Below are positions 59,290-64,000 of a DNA stretch of 64,000 bases, one piece after another. Below the pieces are notes generated by a model. The model made no database searches, was not told where the DNA came from, and was given only the letters and a program-made list of their open reading frames with translations. The translations under genes were made by a program, and so were the position numbers. The stretch's first letter is position 1, and the number at the start of each line of letters is the position of its first letter. Source of the stretch: Balaenoptera acutorostrata (Eukaryota > Chordata > Mammalia > Artiodactyla > Balaenopteridae); assembly GCF_949987535.1 (NCBI RefSeq), contig NC_080074.1, forward strand, positions 28,727,268 through 28,791,267. The letters are read 5' to 3'.

Positions 59290-60290
59290 AATGTTTCAGT
59301 GAGACCTGTCAACAAATCCTTTTTGAACATCTACTATGTACGTGGCACTGGATTAGTTGTTAACAAGGAAACAAAAGAATGAACAAATAGAAATAACAGT
59401 CTAGAGCATAACATGTATTTAAGTCACAGTGTATTTCTAGATGGAAAGTGGTAAGTGCCATAACACCAACACAGATACAATGCTATTACAAAAAGCAGTG
59501 GGTCAATAGAGGAGTTGTTATTTAAGCTAGGCAATAAAGATCATATAGGATTAAATGGGAGACAATGTGAGCAGTGTATCTTAGGCCAGCGCTGCTCAAC
59601 AGAACTTTCTGCAATGATGAAAATATTCTATATCTTCCTTGTATAGCATGGTAGATACTGTATAACATATGGCTACTGAGCATGTGAAGTGTTAACTCAG
59701 CAACTTCATGGCTAATGCCTACCATGTTGGCTGCTGCGGTACTAGACAAATAAGCATATAGCACAAGCAAATGTATAGGACGGGAAGAACGGAAAGCACA
59801 GGGTTTGCATGAAAGGTAAAGCAAGTTGTCTACTTTAGCTAAAATTGAGCTCATAAGACAATGAAGTGAGAAATGATATTTGGTAAAGTGGAGTAGGTCC
59901 AGATCATGAAAGATTTGGGTTTGGGGCTTTGTTCTTAGTTAAAAAGGAACTGATGATGGCTCCCAAGCTAGGAAGTGGTAGGATCAGCCCTATGCTATGG
60001 GAAAATTAAGCTGGCAGCTGTGGGTATGTAGAAGTAGAAAGGATACAGCATAGAAGTAGAGATGCCACGTATGAGACCACAGTGAGAATCCAGACAAATT
60101 AATGAAAACCTAAAGACAAGCTAATGAAAGATGGTGACAAAGGAAATGTAGTAAAAAAAGACAGATGTGAAATATATCATGAAAGTAGAAACAAGAGAAC
60201 TAAGAATTGATTGGAAGAGCTGGAGGGTGAGGAAGAGGAATGCATTTTGGAGAACAAAGAATGAAAGAAAAATGAGAGAAATAGATGTGG
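59290..60290. repeat. Ancient mammalian repeat split by a hAT element
   Basis: Left part: 'catctactatgtacgtggc' and 'ggaaagtggtaagtgccat'. Right part: 'gatcatgaaagatttggg', 'aaaattaagctggcagctgt', 'gaagagctggagggtga'. The order matches the family at 30955-31929. Confidence 0.55.
59587..59765. repeat. hAT-type element
   Basis: Begins 'cagcgctgctcaacagaact', followed by 'ttctgcaatgatgaaaat', and has 'atatggctactgagcatgtg', the phrases of a common 'ctgtccaatagaactttctg' hAT fossil. Confidence 0.65.
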
Positions 60291-60462
60291 TGGTACAGCC
60301 ATATGATTGGTATGGACATTCTGAGCCTCGTTTTTGATCTTTTTGAGTTTAAGGTGCTAGTGTTAGAAATATAATTAAAGAGAAATGTTAAAATTAAAGA
60401 GAAACATTTTAAAATGCAGTAGAATTTTTAAAAAAAGGATTGGAAATTATATGCATATAGAT

Positions 60463-60711
60463 CAGAGATCAGCAAACTATAGCCTTACAGACTATAAGAC
60501 TATTCTGGCCAAAGCTAGCCTTATAGTTTATCTGGCCTTCCACCTGTTTTATAAGTAAAGTTTTATTGGAATGCAGCTACTCTCATTTGTTTACATATTA
60601 TCTGCAGCTGCTTTGCAGTATAAATGTTGAGTAATTTCAACAAACTGTTATGCCCACAAAGCCAACATTATTTACTATCTAGCCCTTTACATAATACATT
60701 TGCTGACCCTG
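60463..60711. repeat. hAT-type element ('cagcaaact' family)
   Basis: Starts 'cagagatcagcaaactatag' and ends 'ccctttacataatacatttg' then 'ctgaccctg', with 'gttttattggaatgcagc' in the middle. The ends are inverted (tcagcaaac / tttgctga). Confidence 0.75.
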
Positions 60712-61309
60712 ATATAGATGATAGAAATCACCAGAATGCACGAGATTGTAATAATTTCACTATAGGAAATTCTATTATTCATTAGAATGCAATAAAACAC
60801 TTTATTGACTGTTACTATTATATTGACACACCTGTAATATAATAGTATTCAGAATGAAAATACACAGGTCCTCCATGGTTCTAAAATGTCTCTTGGATAA
60901 CCAAGAAAATAATTAATGATTCTCTGTAGAAAAATACTGTTCAATGTGTTGCATTTTTGTCTAGATATTTGGAAATCGGTACTCCTTTCGTGATTTATAT
61001 TTGATTACTTGTTAATCATAGTATTTTATTAAGCAGAACACTTCATTCTCTGTCTATGCCACACAATATATATTTTAAGCCATATGAAATTCTTACTTCA
61101 TTAAAGTTTCCTCAATTCCTGGAAACGAAATAGGATCTGAAGTATAAGTTTTAGGATCAAACTTACGTGGTCAAAGAAGTATGGGCAGCTGTTTATATCT
61201 TACAGGGAGAATATATTTAAGTATTAGTATAATAAAAGAAGTAAAGAAAGAAGGGAAGGAAAGAGGGAGAAATACAGGAATAAAAAAGAAAAGGCAGATT
61301 AATCTACTA
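60712..61309. other. Unassigned AT-rich sequence
   Basis: A purine-rich run lies at 61230-61275. No gene recognised. Confidence 0.5.
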
Positions 61310-61957
61310 TAAAGTTGACCAGTTAAAAGACTATCACACACAGAGTATATCTGGGTAGCTTTTCAGTGCCTCAGATTCAAAGAGATAACAAATACCTCCA
61401 GAGTATGAGAAAAAAATATAAGGAACAAAACCAAACAACAACAAAAAAGAAAATCATAGGGTATTGAAATAGTACAGAAAGTAGAAAAAAACTTCAAAAT
61501 ATTACAATTACTATCCCCAGAAAGATAAAATGTTTAATAAAATGAAACAATTGTAAGAGGAATGAATAACGGAAATTTAAAATATGCCACTGAATTAAGA
61601 CATCTAATTAAAAGTTTAGAGAATAATATTAGGAAAGTCTCCCTGAGAATAAAGAAACAAGACAAGAATATGAAAACAATAGGAGATAAAAGACAAGAAA
61701 ATCTAAGGATCAATCCAAGAGATGTGTCCTTTCTGTGTTCTAAAAGACAGAACAAAGAAAACAGAGGGAAGGAATTTATCAAAAAAATAATATAACAAAA
61801 TGAAGGTCATGAATGAGTTTCCAGATAGAAGAACAAACCAAAAAACAAAACACAAAAAGGCACACACCAAGATATAGTATCGCAATGATATAGAACAGCA
61901 GGGCCAAAGATAAGACCCTAAAGGCTTCCAGAGAGAATAAACAGGTCACATGTCAAT
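61310..61957 (+). mobile_element. HAL1/L1 ORF1-type fossil
   Basis: An A-rich stretch with 'aaggcttccagagagaataa' then 'acaggtcacatg' at its end, which resembles the ORF1-region phrase of HAL1 and old L1 elements. No intact frame survives; the longest piece is 77 codons (61562-61795). Confidence 0.5.
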
Positions 61958-62024
61958 AGGGTGACCAAATATCCTAGTTTGCCTGAAATAGGCCCAGTTT
62001 ACACGTTGTCCTGGCATCCCCTTT
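61958..62024 (+). repeat. MITE-like fossil, family 'M', left half
   Basis: Reads 'agggtgaccaaatatcctag', 'tttgcctgaaataggcccag', 'gttgtcctggcat'. Confidence 0.65.
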
Positions 62025-62254
62025 GTTCTGCAATTTGTTTAGAATTTGTCATTTCTTAATGAATTATTATCATTAGTTGAGGCACTGAAATCAGCCATAG
62101 TGGTTTTATAGGTCTCCACTTTGTATTTTCAGCTTCTGCTAAAAGTTTTGTCTGCAGTGTATGAGATGCACGTGTAATAATCAGGATACTCACTTTAACT
62201 CATAGTTAAACCTGAAAGATAATCAACAGTTACCCATCTTTCTCTTCCTCACTT

Positions 62255-62770
62255 TTTACCTCCAGCTTTATTGAGATATAATTGATCTATAACATTGTGT
62301 AAGTTTAAGGTGTATAACGTGATGATTTGATACACATGTATACTGAGAAATGATTGCCACAAGAAGGTTAGTTAACACATCCATCCCCTCACGTAACTAC
62401 TATTTTTTTTCCATAGTGAGAACATCTAAGATCTACTCTCTCAGCAATTTTCAAGTATATAAAACAGTATTGTTAACTATAGTTACTATGCTGTAGATTA
62501 GCTCCTCAGAACTTATTCATCTTCTAACTGTAAGTTTGTGACCTTTGACCAACATCTCATTTCCCCCACTCCCAGATCCTGACGACCACCATCTACTCTG
62601 TTTCCATGAGTTCAGCGTATTTTTAGATTCTACATATAAGTGAGATTATACAGTATTTGTCTTTTTTTGTCTGACATTCACTAGCATAATACCCTCAAAA
62701 TCCATCCATGTTGTCATAAGTAGCAGGATTTTCTTTTTATGGCTGAATAATATTGCACTTGTATATATAC
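62255..62770 (-). mobile_element. L1 3' end (old L1M-type), antisense
   Basis: Reverse L1 end: 'ccagctttattgagatataa', 'atccatcccctcacgtaac', 'tctacatataagtgag', 'ttatggctgaataatattgc'. It is of the same kind as the copy at 38775-39391. Confidence 0.85.
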
Positions 62771-62806
62771 TAGTAGTTTTATATATATATATAATATATA
62801 TACATA
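62771..62806. repeat. TA dinucleotide repeat
   Basis: An imperfect alternating 'tatata' array at the truncated end of the L1. Confidence 0.85.
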
Positions 62807-64000
62807 CTACTTTTTGTACCATTATAAATATTCTACCATGGCATTAAACTTCTGTTTTGAAAATAACTCTAAATTTTGTTCAGAGATAGTTAGAAAACTT
62901 TTATTAAAATATTAAAAAGTAAAGGAGCTTCAAACTGGCTTTTGAAGCTTTTGGTAACTGCAATTCCTAAAAACAAACTTTGCATATGAAAAGACATTAT
63001 AATTTATTTCTACAAAAGCAAGGAAGGAATTGAGCAAATTAAATGATGGTAGCTCACATGATGAACAGAATTTAATTTTGAAATTCTATAGTTGTATTTT
63101 GAAATATTTCAACTTGTAAGAAAAATCTTTTTATGGACTCCTTCTTTAGAATGGAATGCAATAAAATTAAGAAGACATGATGCTGCAGCATCTAAATGTG
63201 GTAAAACATTAAAATAACTGCAAAAATAGAGAAAGCCTATTTGATGTGTCTTGTTTCCTAAAAATATTTGAAAAAGGAAGCACTCTGAATGAGGGGTATA
63301 AGGCAGTATGTTTAAAATAGTTAGAATAAAATATTTATCCAATTCAATAAACTCCCATAAGACTATCCTTCATTGAGCAGAATTTACTCTGCAATTACAA
63401 AATACCTCAGTAGCTTTAGAGAGAGTATTTTCTCAGTAAAAAATTTATGGTCAACAGAGAAAAGTCAGTTAAGGTTGTCAAGATGTCAAATTTATTAACC
63501 GCTAAAAAATGCAACCTGAAGGAAGACTGTAGGCAATTTTGTGGAAAAAAATGAAAATAATAAGACCATTAAAAATTACACTCTTCATAAATTTTCCAGT
63601 GTCTTGATATTAGATCTAGGTATAACTTTAAATGATTAAATTACAGAAATAGGTACCAAGAATAATTGTTCTCATATTATTTTTAATATTTATATAATCA
63701 TAAAAGGATTTTTAAAAACTTTACTGTGTATGAATACATATTATTTTGAATTTTTAGACAAAATTTAAAAAATATTTTCTGAATAGAATTATTTTATAGA
63801 CCAACCAATTATAATAATTGTGTAGGCCTGGAGTGCTGACATAGCCTCAGTGCCCACCACCATCACCAAAGGCAAGCTCAAGAGCTGTGACCTCCAGGTC
63901 CAGCTTCCTCTGACCTGCAGGAGTCCGGACAATGTGTGGCCTGCTGAAACCTTGAACTCAGTCTGTACCTCAGAGAGAAACAAAGAAAGGCACAGAAGAC
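62807..64000. other. Unassigned AT-rich sequence
   Basis: No recognisable gene or repeat. The last ~180 nt (63820-64000) are less AT-rich, but nothing there is identified. Confidence 0.5.

Overview
The window is nuclear DNA of a placental mammal, almost certainly a cetacean or a close cetartiodactyl relative. The main evidence is six copies of a tRNA(Glu)-derived SINE of the CHR type (shared by cetaceans, hippos and, in older forms, ruminants). All open with 'gg(g)acttccctgg' or 'gggcttccctgg', most keep pol III A and B boxes, and all lie between clear target-site duplications. I saw no BovB or Bov-tA/ART2-type sequence, which argues against a ruminant. The L1 3' ends also look cetartiodactyl. 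All repeat family names here come from memory of consensus sequences, not from a search.

I found no protein-coding gene, exon set, tRNA gene, rRNA gene or CRISPR array that I can support. Open reading frames are short and mostly fall in repeats (L1 ORF2 relics, SINE bodies, LTRs, the N gap) or look like chance ORFs. The window is best read as AT-rich intergenic or deep intronic DNA.

Layout. 0.8-1.2 kb: an antisense L1 tail that seems to carry a 3' transduction. 2.4-5.8 kb: a CHR SINE, ancient repeats and two L1 3' ends head to tail. 6.4-9.2 kb: the largest element, a dead antisense L1 (ORF2 C-terminal half plus 3' UTR) split by a CHR SINE. 10.1-10.4 kb: a short sense L1 with 14-bp target duplications. 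10.5-18 kb: mostly unassigned sequence with scattered MIR and hAT fossils. 18.6-19.8 kb: an LTR fossil next to an antisense CR1/L3 LINE. 21.0-21.6 kb: a 200-N assembly gap followed by a young-looking CHR SINE. 22-31 kb: MIRs, an MLT1-like LTR, and CHR SINEs, one of which splits a MIR. 31-32 kb: an ancient repeat interrupted by a small retrocopy with an 11-bp target duplication. 35-38 kb: a CTTC microsatellite, a CHR SINE, and an L2 split by a MIR. 38.8-44.3 kb: antisense L1, MITE-like and hAT fossils, an old sense L1 and an antisense LTR. 44.6-52 kb: L2, MIR and hAT fossils. 52-57 kb: largely unassigned. 57-62.8 kb: LTR, hAT, HAL1-like, MITE-like and antisense L1 fossils. The last ~1.2 kb is AT-rich and unassigned.

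No gene system can be assembled. What the sequence does show is layered retrotransposition: SINE into L1, SINE into MIR, retrocopy into an ancient repeat, MIR into L2 and into CR1/L3, and hAT elements into an ancient repeat. I did not find evidence of an undescribed biological system. The most unusual items are the candidate L1 3' transduction, the target-flanked retrocopy, and a perfect hairpin followed by a 24-bp tandem duplication.
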